Source: Nocardioides carbamazepini (GTDB lineage: Bacteria; Actinomycetota; Actinomycetes; Propionibacteriales; Nocardioidaceae). From it: 64,000 nucleotides of DNA. The stretch is from positions 1,116,001 to 1,180,000 of the forward strand of contig NZ_JAHTLF010000016.1 of assembly GCF_024614185.1 (NCBI RefSeq), written 5' to 3'. A program made the position numbers and the translations under genes. Under the pieces are notes generated by a model. The model saw only the letters and a program-made list of their open reading frames with translations, was not told where the DNA came from and did not search any database. Of the stretch, positions 25,696 to 34,605 are shown piece after piece. Each line of letters starts with the position of its first letter. The first letter of the stretch is position 1.

Positions 25696-25794
25696 GTTGA
25701 GCAGAGTGCCCCAGATCGGCGGTTGAGTGGTGCGCCCAGGTGCGCCTCTGTGGATAGGCGGCCGGAGTTCGATACTTCCTGACCGCTGCTTGCA

Positions 25795-25859
25795 CTCCTT
25801 GACCTTTGCAGCGGTCGGTATGTGCAGGAATCGCCTCTTCAGCGGCGATTCCTGCAGCC
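25795..25859 (-). repeat. Right inverted-repeat copy bracketing the AbiEi/DUF559-type gene
   Basis: The reverse complement matches the left copy exactly over the first 36 bases (25859 down to 25824) and again over CCGCTGCAAAGG (25814-25803), with a nine-base unrelated gap between as in the left copy. It ends seven bases from the stop of the ABC permease at 25867. Confidence 0.75.
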
Positions 25860-25866
25860 GGCCGGC

Positions 25867-27156
25867 CTACCCCTTGCGGTAGGGCTCGCCGTCGGCGGCC
25901 GGGGGCCGCGAGGCCCCGACCAGGCCGGCGACCGCGATGATCGTGACGACGTACGGCAGCATCAGCATGAACTGGCTGGGCACGGGGGAGCCGAGCACCG
26001 ACAGCACCCCGGACAGGTTGGTCGCGAAGCCGAAGAGCAGCGCCGCCAGCGTGGCCCGCACGGGGTCCCAGCGGCCGAAGATCACGGCGGCGAGGGCGAT
26101 GTAGCCCGCGCCGTCGGTCATCTCCTGGCCGAACTGGGGCACGGAGACCAGGGTGTACGTCGCGCCGCCCGCGCCGGCGATCAGGCCGGCGATGAGCAGC
26201 GTGGTGTAGCGGGTCCGGTTGACCTTGATGCCGACCGTGTCCGCGGCCTTCGGGTGCTCGCCGACCGCGCGGACCCGCAGCCCCCACTTGGTGCGGTAGA
26301 GCGCCCACGCGACGACCACGACGGCGGCGTACATGAGGTAGACCAGGATCGTCTGGCGGAACAGCACCGGGCCGATGACCGGGATCTGTCCGAGCAGCGG
26401 GATCGGGATCCGCTCGAAGTGGTCGGGCGCGTTGAGCTGCTGGGGATGCTCGGCGAGCACCTGCCCGAACAGGAAGCTGGTCAGGCCGATCACGAGCACG
26501 TTGAGGACCACGCCGACGATGATCTGGTTGACGAAGTAGGTGATCGCGAAGAACCCGAGCACCAGGGCGACCAGGGCACCGGCCAGCATCGCGGCGACCA
26601 GTCCGCCCCACGGCGAGCCGACCACGGTGCCGAAGATCGCGGCGGCGAAGGCACCGAACAGCAGCTGACCGTCGATCGCGATGTTGACGACGCCCGCGCG
26701 CTCACCGAGGACGCCGCCGAGGGCGCCGAAGACGAGGGGGACGGCGAGCGCGATCGAGCCGCCGAGCAGGCCGATGACCGGCACCGACTTGCCGGCCGCG
26801 GCCCAGGCGAGGAAGCCGATCATCGCGACCACGGCGAAGAGCGCCACCAGCCACACCGGCGTACGGCGGCCGCGACCGACCAGCAGTGCGGACACCGCCG
26901 TGCAGGCGGCGAGCAGCACGATGACCGTCGCGACCGTGGCGGTCGAGGGGACGGTGATCTCGGGCAGGTCGAAGAAGTCGGTGTCGGCGGCGAGCCGGAA
27001 CGTCGTCTTGCCGGAGCGGGCCTTGAAGGCGATCAGGAGCGAGACCAGCAGCGTGACCACGCCGAGCATGATCGGCGCCTTGAGCGCGGTCCGCAGGGGC
27101 ACGGTGGTGGGCGCCGACTCGTCGACGGGGACCGGGACCTTGGCGGTGGTGCTCAT
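25867..27156 (-). CDS. ABC transporter permease, nucleoside (BMP-linked) type, second subunit
   Basis: The 429-residue protein starts at an ATGA overlap with the other permease gene. It is a BPD_transp_2-family permease with ~8-10 membrane segments and the signature GERAGVVNIAIDGQLLFGAF and ALYRTKWGLRVRAVGEHPKAADTVGI, which mark the simple-sugar/nucleoside importer permeases such as NupQ. With the ATPase and the BMP-type lipoprotein encoded upstream it would import nucleosides. The N-terminus carries an extra cytoplasmic tail and three additional hydrophobic stretches before the core. The stop lies seven bases from the right inverted repeat. Confidence 0.88.
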   Translation of the reverse strand: MSTTAKVPVPVDESAPTTVPLRTALKAPIMLGVVTLLVSLLIAFKARSGKTTFRLAADTDFFDLPEITVPSTATVATVIVLLAACTAVSALLVGRGRRTPVWLVALFAVVAMIGFLAWAAAGKSVPVIGLLGGSIALAVPLVFGALGGVLGERAGVVNIAIDGQLLFGAFAAAIFGTVVGSPWGGLVAAMLAGALVALVLGFFAITYFVNQIIVGVVLNVLVIGLTSFLFGQVLAEHPQQLNAPDHFERIPIPLLGQIPVIGPVLFRQTILVYLMYAAVVVVAWALYRTKWGLRVRAVGEHPKAADTVGIKVNRTRYTTLLIAGLIAGAGGATYTLVSVPQFGQEMTDGAGYIALAAVIFGRWDPVRATLAALLFGFATNLSGVLSVLGSPVPSQFMLMLPYVVTIIAVAGLVGASRPPAADGEPYRKG

Positions 27157-28391
27157 GCCGTCGCCTCCTTCGGCAGCCGGAAGATCGCTCGCACCAGTGG
27201 GGGAGCGGCGATGAACAGGACGATGAGCGACTGGATGACGAGCACGATCTCGACCGGGATGCCCTCGGCCGCCGCCATCGAGAAGCTGCCGGCCTTGAGG
27301 CCGCCGAACAGGAGACCGGCCGCCAGGATGCCCAGCGGTCGGGACCGCCCGAGCAGGGCGACCGTGATCGCGTCGAAGCCGATGCCGGCGTCCAGGTCGA
27401 CGGTGATGCCACTCGTGGCCGTGCCGAGGATCTGGTTGGCGCCGGCGAGGCCGACGAGGCCGCCCGCGATCAGCATCACGGTGATGTAGGTCCGGCCGAC
27501 GTCGATGCCGGAGGCGCGCGCGGCGTCCGGGTTCTCCCCGACGGCACGGAACCGGAAGCCCATCGCGGACTTGTTGAGCAGCCACCACACGACGCCGACG
27601 GCGACGAGCGCGATGACGAAGCCGAGGTGGAGGTTGAACCGGTCGCCCAGCAGCTTCGGCAGGATCACCGACTCCGGCATCGGCTTCGACTTGGGGTTGA
27701 GCGAGCCGGGTGCCTGGAGCAGCCCCTGCTTGGAGAGTGCGTAGAAGACCAGGTAGTAGCCGACGTAGTTGAGCATGATCGTGACGATCACCTCGTGAGC
27801 GCCGCTCTGCGCCTTGAGGAAGCCCGCGATCCCGGCCCACAGGGCGCCGGCGAGGGCACCCGCCAGGACGGCCAGCGGCAGGTGCAGCACGAGCGGCAGG
27901 TCCATCCCGATGCCGACCCAGCCGGCGGCGGCACCGGCCAGCAGCATCTGCCCACGGCCGCCGATGTTGAACAGGCCCGCGCGGAACGCGAGGCCGACGC
28001 CGAGACCGGCGAGGATGAGGGGTGCGGAGAACTTGAGGGTCTCCGTCAGCGGCTTGATCCGGCCCTCGAAGCCCTCGACGTTGGTGTTGTAGATCGCGCC
28101 GCGGAACAACGCCGAGTAGGCGTCGGAGATGGACGTCCACACCGCGCTGAGGAAGTCACCCGGCCGGGCCCCGATGTAGCCGACGGTGTCGCGCACGTTC
28201 TCGTCGGTCAGCAGGATCATCAGCGAGCCGACGACGACCGCGAGGACGACCGACAGCACGGACACCAGGGCGTTGCCGACCACGATCTCGCGCAGGACAC
28301 CGTTGAAGCGGCCGGGATCGCGCCGCGGCTCCTTCGGGTCCGGCGCCGGCTCCTCGACGGAGGTGGGCTGGGTCTCGTCGTTCGCGCTCAC
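27153..28391 (-). CDS. ABC transporter permease, nucleoside (BMP-linked) type, first subunit
   Basis: The 412-residue permease has an acidic, proline-rich N-terminal tail (~30 residues) and about ten membrane segments. Diagnostic stretches are FRAGLFNIGGRGQMLLAG, ALWAGIAGFLKAQSGAHEVI, TIMLNYVGYY and FRFRAVGENPDAARASGIDV, as in NupP-like permeases. It starts with GTG right after the 61-base intercistronic element, whose end supplies the AGGGA ribosome-binding site. It overlaps the next permease by ATGA. Together the two form the heterodimeric channel of a nucleoside importer. Confidence 0.88.
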   Translation of the reverse strand: MSANDETQPTSVEEPAPDPKEPRRDPGRFNGVLREIVVGNALVSVLSVVLAVVVGSLMILLTDENVRDTVGYIGARPGDFLSAVWTSISDAYSALFRGAIYNTNVEGFEGRIKPLTETLKFSAPLILAGLGVGLAFRAGLFNIGGRGQMLLAGAAAGWVGIGMDLPLVLHLPLAVLAGALAGALWAGIAGFLKAQSGAHEVIVTIMLNYVGYYLVFYALSKQGLLQAPGSLNPKSKPMPESVILPKLLGDRFNLHLGFVIALVAVGVVWWLLNKSAMGFRFRAVGENPDAARASGIDVGRTYITVMLIAGGLVGLAGANQILGTATSGITVDLDAGIGFDAITVALLGRSRPLGILAAGLLFGGLKAGSFSMAAAEGIPVEIVLVIQSLIVLFIAAPPLVRAIFRLPKEATA

Positions 28392-28452
28392 GAGGGGTCC
28401 CTGCGGAGTTGTTCGGGGGAGCGAAGCGGAGGAGAAGAACTCCGTGGGGTGT
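28392..28452 (-). repeat. 61-base intercistronic element, copy A
   Basis: On the minus strand this fills exactly the gap between the TGA of the ATPase gene and the GTG of the permease gene. It matches the spacer at 41127-41187 at 55 of 61 positions. It contains CCGCTTCGCTCC, CGGAGTT/AACTCCG arms that can pair, and ends with CGCAGGGACCCC, which includes the ribosome-binding site of the following gene. Confidence 0.7.
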
Positions 28453-29967
28453 TCATGCGGCCGTCCCTTCGGGGCGCTCGCCGGCCATCATCAGGCCGAG
28501 GGTCTCGCGGGGGGTGTCCGCCGGCACGATGCCGACGACCTGGCCGCGGTAGAGGACCATGATCCGGTCCGACAGCGCGACGATCTCGTCCAGCTCGGTG
28601 GACACCAGGAGCACGGGGACGCCGGAGTCCCGGGTCGCCACGACCTGCTTGTGGATGAACTCGATGGAGCCGACGTCGACGCCGCGGGTCGGCTGCGCAG
28701 CGACGAGCAGGCTGAGGTCGCGGGACAGCTCGCGGGCGACGACGACCTTCTGCTGGTTGCCGCCGGAGAGCTGGCCGGCCTTCGCTTGGATGCCGGAGGC
28801 GCGGACGTCGTACGCGTCGAGGGTGCGCTGCGCGAACTCCTCGAGGACGCCCGAGCGGATGGTGCCGGCCGACACGAAGGGCAGGCCATGGCTGCGGTTG
28901 AGCATCAGGTTCTCGGCGATCGTGAACTCGCCGACCAGGCCGTCGACCTGCCGGTCCTCGGGCACGAAGCCGACGCCGGCGTCGAGGACCTTGCGGACCG
29001 ACCTGCCGACCAGCTCGTGCTCGCCCAGCCGGATCGAGCCGCGTACGTGACTCTGCAGCCCCATGATCGCCTCGGTCAGCTCGGTCTGCCCGTTGCCCTG
29101 GACGCCGGCCACGCCGAGCACCTCGCCCCGGGCGATGGAGAAGGTGATGCCGTCGAGATGCGTGTGACCGGTGTCGTCGAGCACCCGCAGGTCGCGGACG
29201 ACGAAGGCGTCGGGCCCGGGCTGGGCCGGCTCCTTGTGCACGGTCAGCTCGACCGGCCGCCCGACCATGAGGGAGGCGAGCTCGGCGTTGGTGGCGGTCG
29301 GGCTGGCCTCGCCGACGACCGCACCGCGGCGGATCACGGTGATCCGGTCGGCGATGGCACGGACTTCGCGCAGCTTGTGGCTGATGAACACGATCGCGGT
29401 GCCGGACTCGCGGAGCTGGCGCATGATGCCCATCAGCTCGTCGGTCTCCTGCGGGGTGAGCACCGCCGTCGGCTCGTCGAAGACGAGGACGCGGGCGTCG
29501 CGGGAGAGTGCCTTGATGATCTCGACGCGCTGCTGGACACCGACCGGCAGGGTCTCGACCAGCGCGTCGGGGTCGACGTCGAACCCGAATCGCTGGGAGA
29601 TCTCCCGCACCCGCTCACGGGCGGCGCCGATGTCGAGGGTCCCGGCGAAGCCGGTCGCCTCGTTGCCGAGCATGACGTTCTCGGCGACGGTGAAGACGGG
29701 GACCAGCATGAAGTGCTGGTGGACCATGCCGATGCCGGCGGCCATGGCATCGCCGGGCCCGGCGAACTTCCGCACCTCGCCGTCCAGGACGAGCTCGCCC
29801 TCGTCGGCCTGGTAGAGGCCGTAGAGCACGTTCATCAGGGTGGACTTCCCCGCGCCGTTCTCGCCGAGGAGGGCGTGGATCTCGCCCTCGTTGACGGTGA
29901 GGGAGATCCGGTCGTTGGCGACCAGAGGGCCGAAGCGCTTGGTGATGCCCCGGAGTTCGAGCGTCAT
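28453..29967 (-). CDS. ABC transporter ATP-binding protein, nucleoside importer (two ATPase domains)
   Basis: I chose the ATG at 29967 (MTLELRG), which has GAGAGG upstream; the product has 504 residues. It is a tandem ATPase like RbsA/NupO. The first domain has GENGAGKST and VFDEPTAVLTPQE; the second has GVQGNGQTELTEA in place of a normal Walker A, LSGGNQQKVVVARE as signature and AAQPTRGVDVGS as Walker B. Degeneration of the second P-loop is usual in this family. It energises the two permeases encoded downstream for uptake of nucleosides captured by the BMP lipoprotein. Confidence 0.9.
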   Translation of the reverse strand: MTLELRGITKRFGPLVANDRISLTVNEGEIHALLGENGAGKSTLMNVLYGLYQADEGELVLDGEVRKFAGPGDAMAAGIGMVHQHFMLVPVFTVAENVMLGNEATGFAGTLDIGAARERVREISQRFGFDVDPDALVETLPVGVQQRVEIIKALSRDARVLVFDEPTAVLTPQETDELMGIMRQLRESGTAIVFISHKLREVRAIADRITVIRRGAVVGEASPTATNAELASLMVGRPVELTVHKEPAQPGPDAFVVRDLRVLDDTGHTHLDGITFSIARGEVLGVAGVQGNGQTELTEAIMGLQSHVRGSIRLGEHELVGRSVRKVLDAGVGFVPEDRQVDGLVGEFTIAENLMLNRSHGLPFVSAGTIRSGVLEEFAQRTLDAYDVRASGIQAKAGQLSGGNQQKVVVARELSRDLSLLVAAQPTRGVDVGSIEFIHKQVVATRDSGVPVLLVSTELDEIVALSDRIMVLYRGQVVGIVPADTPRETLGLMMAGERPEGTAA

Positions 29968-30043
29968 GGGGGAATCCTCTCGGAGCGGGGATGCAGAAGC
30001 CAGCAAGAGCGCCGGGAAACGATGGGCGCGTCCGACGCGAATG

Positions 30044-30079
30044 CCTCCGGGGGAGGTCGGAACCGACCTCCCCCGGAGG
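30044..30079 (-). other. Long palindrome between the BMP gene and the ATPase gene
   Basis: CCTCCGGGGGAGGTCGG and its exact reverse complement (17 bases each) flank AA, making a 36-base palindrome 53 bases past the BMP stop. No T-tract follows on the minus strand. It may be a partial terminator or an RNA-stabilising hairpin that keeps binding-protein mRNA more abundant than the rest of the operon. Confidence 0.55.
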
Positions 30080-30132
30080 GTGTCTCCGCCCTGCCGTCCG
30101 TCAGCGCGTGGCCGACGGAGGGCAGGTGGGCA

Positions 30133-31227
30133 TCACTGGGTGAGGTACGACGTCACCGGGATGCTGCCGTCGATGATGCCGGCCTTGACCTCGTCGAGCT
30201 CGGCCTGCAGCGTGTCGGAGATCTTCGACTCGAAGTTGTGGAACGGCGCGATGCCGACCCCGTCGTTCTCGAGCGTGCCGACGTACGCCTCGGTGTCGAA
30301 CTCGTCGTTGCCGGCGGCCACCACGGCCTCGGTCGTCGAGATCTTCATGTTCTTCAGGATCGAGGTGAACACCAGGTCCTGGGTGTTCGGGTCGGTCTCG
30401 AAGAAGTCGGCGTCGACGCCGACGAGGGCGACGTCCTTGCCGGAGTCGGCGATGGCGGTGAGCGCACCCTGGTAGATCGGGCCACCGACCGGCAGGATCA
30501 CGTCGACGTTCTGGTCCAGGAGCCCCTTGGCCGCGTTGGTCGCCTTCTCGTTGGCGTCGAAGCCACCGGTGAAGACGCCCTTGTCGTTGCCCTCCCAGCC
30601 GAAGAGCTTGACGTCCTTGCCCTTCTTCTCGCTGTAGTACTCGACGCCCTGCTTGAAGCCGTCCATGAAGATGGTGACGGTCGGGAAGGGCTGGCCGCCG
30701 TACGTGCCGACGACACCGGTCTTGGTGTAGTCCGCCGCCGCGTAGCCGGCGAGGAACGCGGCCTGCGCGGTGTCGTAGAGGATCGGCTTGATGTTGTCGG
30801 CGTCCTTGGTGCCGTCGAAGTCGTTGTCGGCGGCGTCATCGATGAGGATGTACTCGATGTCCGGGTTGGCCTTGGCCGACTCGACCGTCGCCGCGGAGAG
30901 CGCGAAGCCGACGGTCACGATCGCGTCGCAGCCCTGGCCGACGAACTGCTCGAGCGCTCCCGCGTAGTCGTTCTCGTTCTTGGACTCGAACTCCTTGTAC
31001 TCGCTGCCGAGCTCCTCGGCGGCGTCCTGCACGCCCTCGTAGCTGAGCTGGTTGAACGACTTGTCGTCGAAGCCGCCCGCGTCGGAGAGGATGCAGGGAA
31101 GGAAGTCGCTCTTCTCCGACGCGTTGTTGTCGTTGTCCTCGTCGGGGGCGTCGCCACAGGCCGCCAGGGCCGCGCTCGCGATCAGCGCCACGGCCGCCGC
31201 GGCCGTCGTCCTCTTCCAGGTCTTCAC
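30133..31227 (-). CDS. BMP-family (PnrA-like) nucleoside-binding lipoprotein
   Basis: I chose GTG 31227 because GGAGGA lies seven bases upstream; upstream codons in frame look non-coding. The 364-residue product has a lipoprotein signal (KTWKRTTAAAAVALIASAAL, lipobox LAAC). The mature part follows the basic membrane protein/PnrA fold: LSDAGGFDDKSFNQLSYEG, GCDAIVTVGFALS, YILIDD and VGTYGGQPFPTV. The FDDKSFN motif is typical of nucleoside-binding members. It is the substrate-binding component of the importer encoded downstream and lies divergent from cytidine deaminase, which would process the cargo. Confidence 0.88.
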   Translation of the reverse strand: MKTWKRTTAAAAVALIASAALAACGDAPDEDNDNNASEKSDFLPCILSDAGGFDDKSFNQLSYEGVQDAAEELGSEYKEFESKNENDYAGALEQFVGQGCDAIVTVGFALSAATVESAKANPDIEYILIDDAADNDFDGTKDADNIKPILYDTAQAAFLAGYAAADYTKTGVVGTYGGQPFPTVTIFMDGFKQGVEYYSEKKGKDVKLFGWEGNDKGVFTGGFDANEKATNAAKGLLDQNVDVILPVGGPIYQGALTAIADSGKDVALVGVDADFFETDPNTQDLVFTSILKNMKISTTEAVVAAGNDEFDTEAYVGTLENDGVGIAPFHNFESKISDTLQAELDEVKAGIIDGSIPVTSYLTQ

Positions 31228-31351
31228 AGATGTCCTCCAGGTCGACGCCCGGCTCCGAGTCGCAGGGCAGCTTTGTCTTCGGTTCGCACAGCTTTGGTTC
31301 GGTATCCCGGGGTGCATCCTCACCCACAGACCGCTCCGCGGGAAGCGCATT

Positions 31352-31392
31352 CGTCGAAACGGTTACCAACTTGGGACATTTCCCGTCGAAAC
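31352..31392. promoter_or_regulatory. Direct repeat in the divergent BMP/cdd control region
   Basis: CGTCGAAAC occurs twice (31352-31360 and 31384-31392), 32 bases apart, within the 217-base region between the diverging BMP and cytidine deaminase genes. The first copy continues into GGTTACC. The three-turn spacing suggests binding of one regulator on the same face of the DNA; it is unproven. Confidence 0.35.
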
Positions 31393-31432
31393 CTGCCCCA
31401 GCGGAAGATCCTCGCGGCGGCCCTCCATGCCC

Positions 31433-31444
31433 TAGCGTGGCGGG
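31433..31444 (+). promoter_or_regulatory. Putative leaderless promoter of cdd-deoA
   Basis: TAGCGT (31433-31438) is six bases before the GTG start at 31445 and no ribosome-binding site intervenes. Confidence 0.5.
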
Positions 31445-31858
31445 GTGGTCGACTGGGACACCCTCACGCAGGCGGCGAACGAGATCGCCGCACGGGCCTA
31501 CGCGCCCTACTCCGGCTACCGGGTCGGCGCCGCGGCGCTCGCCGACGACGGGCGCCTGGTGGTCGGCTGCAACGTCGAGAACGCGGCGTACGGCGTCACC
31601 CTGTGCGCCGAGTGCGGGCTCGTCTCGCAGCTGCACGCCACGGGCGGCGGTCGGCTGACCCACTTCGTGTGTGTCAACGGCGCGGGCGAGGTGATCATGC
31701 CGTGCGGCCGCTGCCGCCAGCTGCTGTGGGAGGCGGGCGGCGCCGCGCTGGAGGTGTTGACGCCGCAGGGCGCGCTGCCGATGGACGAGGTGCTGCCGCA
31801 GGCGTTCGGCCCCGAGGATCTCGACCACGTGGCGCCTCCTGGTACAAACGCACCGTGA
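31445..31858 (+). CDS. cdd: Cytidine deaminase
   Basis: The 137-residue protein has the complete zinc site of tetrameric cytidine deaminases: CNVENAAYGVTLCAE, with the catalytic Glu, and PCGRCRQ. YAPYSGYRVGAAAL is the conserved N-terminal substrate-side segment. It converts cytidine and deoxycytidine to uridine and deoxyuridine. The GTG start follows a leaderless-type -10 box, and the stop overlaps the phosphorylase gene (GTGA). Divergence from the BMP nucleoside importer places it directly after uptake. Its products feed the phosphorylase and then the base-oxidising enzymes further along. Confidence 0.93.
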   Translation: MVDWDTLTQAANEIAARAYAPYSGYRVGAAALADDGRLVVGCNVENAAYGVTLCAECGLVSQLHATGGGRLTHFVCVNGAGEVIMPCGRCRQLLWEAGGAALEVLTPQGALPMDEVLPQAFGPEDLDHVAPPGTNAP

Positions 31859-33180
31859 GCAGCCCAAGCGCGAGCAGTCAAGGCGCCCCGCCCCGTCCCC
31901 AGCACGATGCCGTCGAGGTGATCCTCGCCAAGCGTGACGGAGGGGCCCTCAGCGGCAGCCAGATCGACTGGATGGTCGACGCCTACACCCGGGCCGCCGT
32001 CGCCGACGAGCAGATGTCGTCGCTGCTGATGGCGATCCTCCTCAACGGCATGGATCGCCGCGAGATCTCCGACTGGACGGCGGCCATGATCGCGTCCGGC
32101 GAGCGGATGGACTTCTCCTCGCTCTCGCGACCGACCACCGACAAGCACTCCACCGGGGGAGTGGGCGACAAGATCACCCTGCCGCTCGCTCCGCTCGTCG
32201 CGGCCTGCGGGGTCGCCGTACCCCAGCTGTCGGGCCGCGGCCTGGGCCACACCGGCGGCACGCTCGACAAGCTCGAGTCGATCCCGGGCTGGCGGGCGCT
32301 GCTGTCCAACGACGAGATGCTCGCGCAGCTGGAGTCGGTCGGCGCCGTGATCTGCGCGGCCGGCGACGGCCTCGCGCCCGCCGACAAGAAGCTCTACGCG
32401 CTGCGCGACGTGACCGGCACGGTCGAGGCGATCCCGCTCATCGCGTCGTCGATCATGAGCAAGAAGATCGCCGAGGGCACCGGTGCCCTCGTCCTCGACG
32501 TCAAGGTCGGCAGCGGCGCGTTCATGAAGGACATCGACAAGGCGCGCGAGCTCGCCGAGGTCATGGTCGCGCTCGGCACCGACGCGGGCGTGCGCACCGT
32601 CGCCCTGCTCACCGACATGGAGACCCCGCTGGGCTACACCGCCGGCAACGCGATCGAGGTCGCGGAGTCGGTCGAGGTGCTCGCCGGCGGCGGCCCTGCC
32701 GACGTCGTCGAGCTCACCCTCGCCCTGGCCCGCGAGATGCTCGCCGGGGCCGGCCGTGACGACGTCGACCCCGCCGACCGGCTCGCCGACGGCTCCGCCA
32801 TGGACGCCTGGCGACGGATGATCCAGGCGCAGGGCGGCGACCCGGGCGCCGCGCTTCCCGTCGCCCGCGAGCAGCACGTCGTCACGGCGCCGTCCGACGG
32901 CGTGCTCACCCGCCTCGACGCCCTCTCCGTCGGCATCGCCGCCTGGCGCCTCGGCGCCGGCCGCGAGCGCAAGGAGGACCCCGTGCAGGCCGGTGCCGGC
33001 GTCGTCTGGCACGCCCGGCCCGGCGATGTCGTGAGGGCCGGCGAGCCGCTCTTCACGCTGCACACCGACACCCCCGAGCGCTTCGAGCGGGCGCTCGCCG
33101 CGCTCGAGGGCGGCTACGACGTGGCAGCGGCCGGGACGCCGTACGCGCCCCGGCCGCTGGTCATCGACCGCGTCGACTGA
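31855..33180 (+). CDS. deoA: Thymidine/pyrimidine-nucleoside phosphorylase
   Basis: I chose the GTG at 31855 (GTGA overlap with cdd), giving 441 residues. The glycosyl-transferase family 3 signature is clear: DKHSTGGVGDKITLPLAPL, SGRGLGHTGGTLDKLESIPG, IPLIASSIMSKKIAEG, LVLDVKVGSGAFM. The C-terminal PYNP domain has VVWHARPGDVV and EPLFTLHTD. It cleaves thymidine or uridine-type nucleosides with phosphate to the free base and (deoxy)ribose 1-phosphate. A longer in-frame open stretch upstream is antisense to the ABC genes and is not coding. Its output, uracil or thymine, is the expected substrate of the island's oxidative enzymes. Confidence 0.93.
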   Translation: MSSPSASSQGAPPRPQHDAVEVILAKRDGGALSGSQIDWMVDAYTRAAVADEQMSSLLMAILLNGMDRREISDWTAAMIASGERMDFSSLSRPTTDKHSTGGVGDKITLPLAPLVAACGVAVPQLSGRGLGHTGGTLDKLESIPGWRALLSNDEMLAQLESVGAVICAAGDGLAPADKKLYALRDVTGTVEAIPLIASSIMSKKIAEGTGALVLDVKVGSGAFMKDIDKARELAEVMVALGTDAGVRTVALLTDMETPLGYTAGNAIEVAESVEVLAGGGPADVVELTLALAREMLAGAGRDDVDPADRLADGSAMDAWRRMIQAQGGDPGAALPVAREQHVVTAPSDGVLTRLDALSVGIAAWRLGAGRERKEDPVQAGAGVVWHARPGDVVRAGEPLFTLHTDTPERFERALAALEGGYDVAAAGTPYAPRPLVIDRVD

Positions 33181-34605
33181 TCAGGCGCGGTCCCGCGTAC
33201 GCCGGGCCAGCTCGGCCAGCGCGGCCGGGAAGATCGACGCCGGGGGAGTGACCAGGCCGGCACCGACCTGGCCGACGCCGGCAACCTTGCCGGCCATGCC
33301 GGTGTTGATCTGCGGCAGGATGCCGGTGCGGCACACCGACGAGACGTCGATGCCGGTGGCGGCGCCGGCGAAGTCGAGCACCGGGATCGGCCAGCGGTTG
33401 TTCTCGCTGATCGTGATCTCGCGCATCCGGCGGCTGGTGGCCAGGGCGTCGGGGACGGTGCCGCCGACGAAGCGGACGATCGCCGGGGCGGCGGCCATCG
33501 CGAAGCCGCCGATGCCGGCGGTCTCGGTGATGGCGGAGTCGCCGATGTCCGGGTTGGCGTCGTCGGGGCCGTAGTCGCCGAGGAAGAGGCCGTCGGCGAG
33601 CTGGGCCGGGCCGGTGAACCACTGGTCGCCGGTGCCGGACACCTGAATGCCGAAGTCGGTGCCGTTGCGGGCCATCGCGACGACCATCGTCGAGCCCGGT
33701 ACGTCGCGGGCCGCGTCGAGCGCGAGCTTGCAGGCCGGCATGGCGACGTTGAGGAAGAAGTGGTCGTTGCCGCCCATGAAGGCGAACGCCTCGGCGACCT
33801 CCTCCGAGGACCGCGACGCGCGCACCAGCGAGGGCGCGATGTCGCGCAGCAGCATCAGGGTCCCGGCACGGTTGCGGTTGTGCGCCTCGTCGCCCATCTG
33901 CAGCATCTGGCCGAGGATCGCGGTCGCGTCCACCGGGCCGGCCGCGGCAACGGCCTCCCCGAGCAGCGGGCCCAGCAGGTCGCGCATCCAGCGCAGCCGC
34001 TCGAGCACCTCGGGGCCGTACGCGCCGTAGCGCAGCACCTTGCCGAGGCCCTCGTTGAGCGAGCAGTAGGTGCGGCGACCGGTGGCCGGGTCCTCGAGGA
34101 CGAACATCCACATCGACGGCGAGACCACGCCGGCCATCGGGCCGACGGCGCTGCGGTGGTGACAGGGCTCCAGCGACACCTCGGTGCCGGAGGCGAACAG
34201 GGCCGCGGCGTCCTCGGGGTCCTCCACGAGGCCCTCGAACGCGGCGGCGCCCATGAGCGCACCGCGCAGCGGGCCGGAGGTGCGCGCCCACTCGATCGGC
34301 GGGCCGGCGTGCAGGAACTGGCCCTTCTCGAGGCCGAGCAGCTCCGACGCCGGGGCGACGCCGACGAGCATCGCCTGCACGTCGAGCATCCGCGAGACGG
34401 CGAGGGCGTTGGCGTCGCGGCGCAGCGGGTCGGCGGCGACCGTGGCGAGGTCGTCGGCGGTGCCGTCCATCGGGGGCGTCCAGTCGACCCGCTCGACCGG
34501 CACGGCCTGGTCGGCGACGGCGGTGGCGAACATGTCGGCGCCGACGGCGGCGACGGCGGCGGGGGTCGCGCTGGGCAGGGACCTGGGTAGTGATGTGGTG
34601 CTCAT
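33181..34605 (-). CDS. allG: DUF1116 protein, AllG-like subunit of an oxamate-carbamoyltransferase-type enzyme
   Basis: The 474-residue protein is a DUF1116/YlbE-family member: GADMFATAVADQAVPVERVDW, GAYGPEVLERLRWM, GNDHFFLNVAMPACKLALDAA, ARNGTDFGIQVSG and MREITISENNRWPIP. In E. coli the corresponding proteins (AllF/FdrA, AllG/YlbE, AllH/YlbF) were reported as subunits converting oxalurate plus phosphate to oxamate and carbamoyl phosphate. It overlaps fdrA by ATGA and is last of allH-fdrA-allG. The stop is immediately beside the deoA stop. Here oxalurate is not an expected intermediate; ureidomalonate is a closer fit to the neighbours (inference). Confidence 0.82.
   Translation of the reverse strand: MSTTSLPRSLPSATPAAVAAVGADMFATAVADQAVPVERVDWTPPMDGTADDLATVAADPLRRDANALAVSRMLDVQAMLVGVAPASELLGLEKGQFLHAGPPIEWARTSGPLRGALMGAAAFEGLVEDPEDAAALFASGTEVSLEPCHHRSAVGPMAGVVSPSMWMFVLEDPATGRRTYCSLNEGLGKVLRYGAYGPEVLERLRWMRDLLGPLLGEAVAAAGPVDATAILGQMLQMGDEAHNRNRAGTLMLLRDIAPSLVRASRSSEEVAEAFAFMGGNDHFFLNVAMPACKLALDAARDVPGSTMVVAMARNGTDFGIQVSGTGDQWFTGPAQLADGLFLGDYGPDDANPDIGDSAITETAGIGGFAMAAAPAIVRFVGGTVPDALATSRRMREITISENNRWPIPVLDFAGAATGIDVSSVCRTGILPQINTGMAGKVAGVGQVGAGLVTPPASIFPAALAELARRTRDRA

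Noticed and set aside
28186..33180. A single open frame of almost 5 kb on the plus strand
   Set aside because: Only its last 1326 bases (from GTG 31855) encode thymidine phosphorylase. The rest is antisense to the ABC importer genes, a GC-rich artefact.
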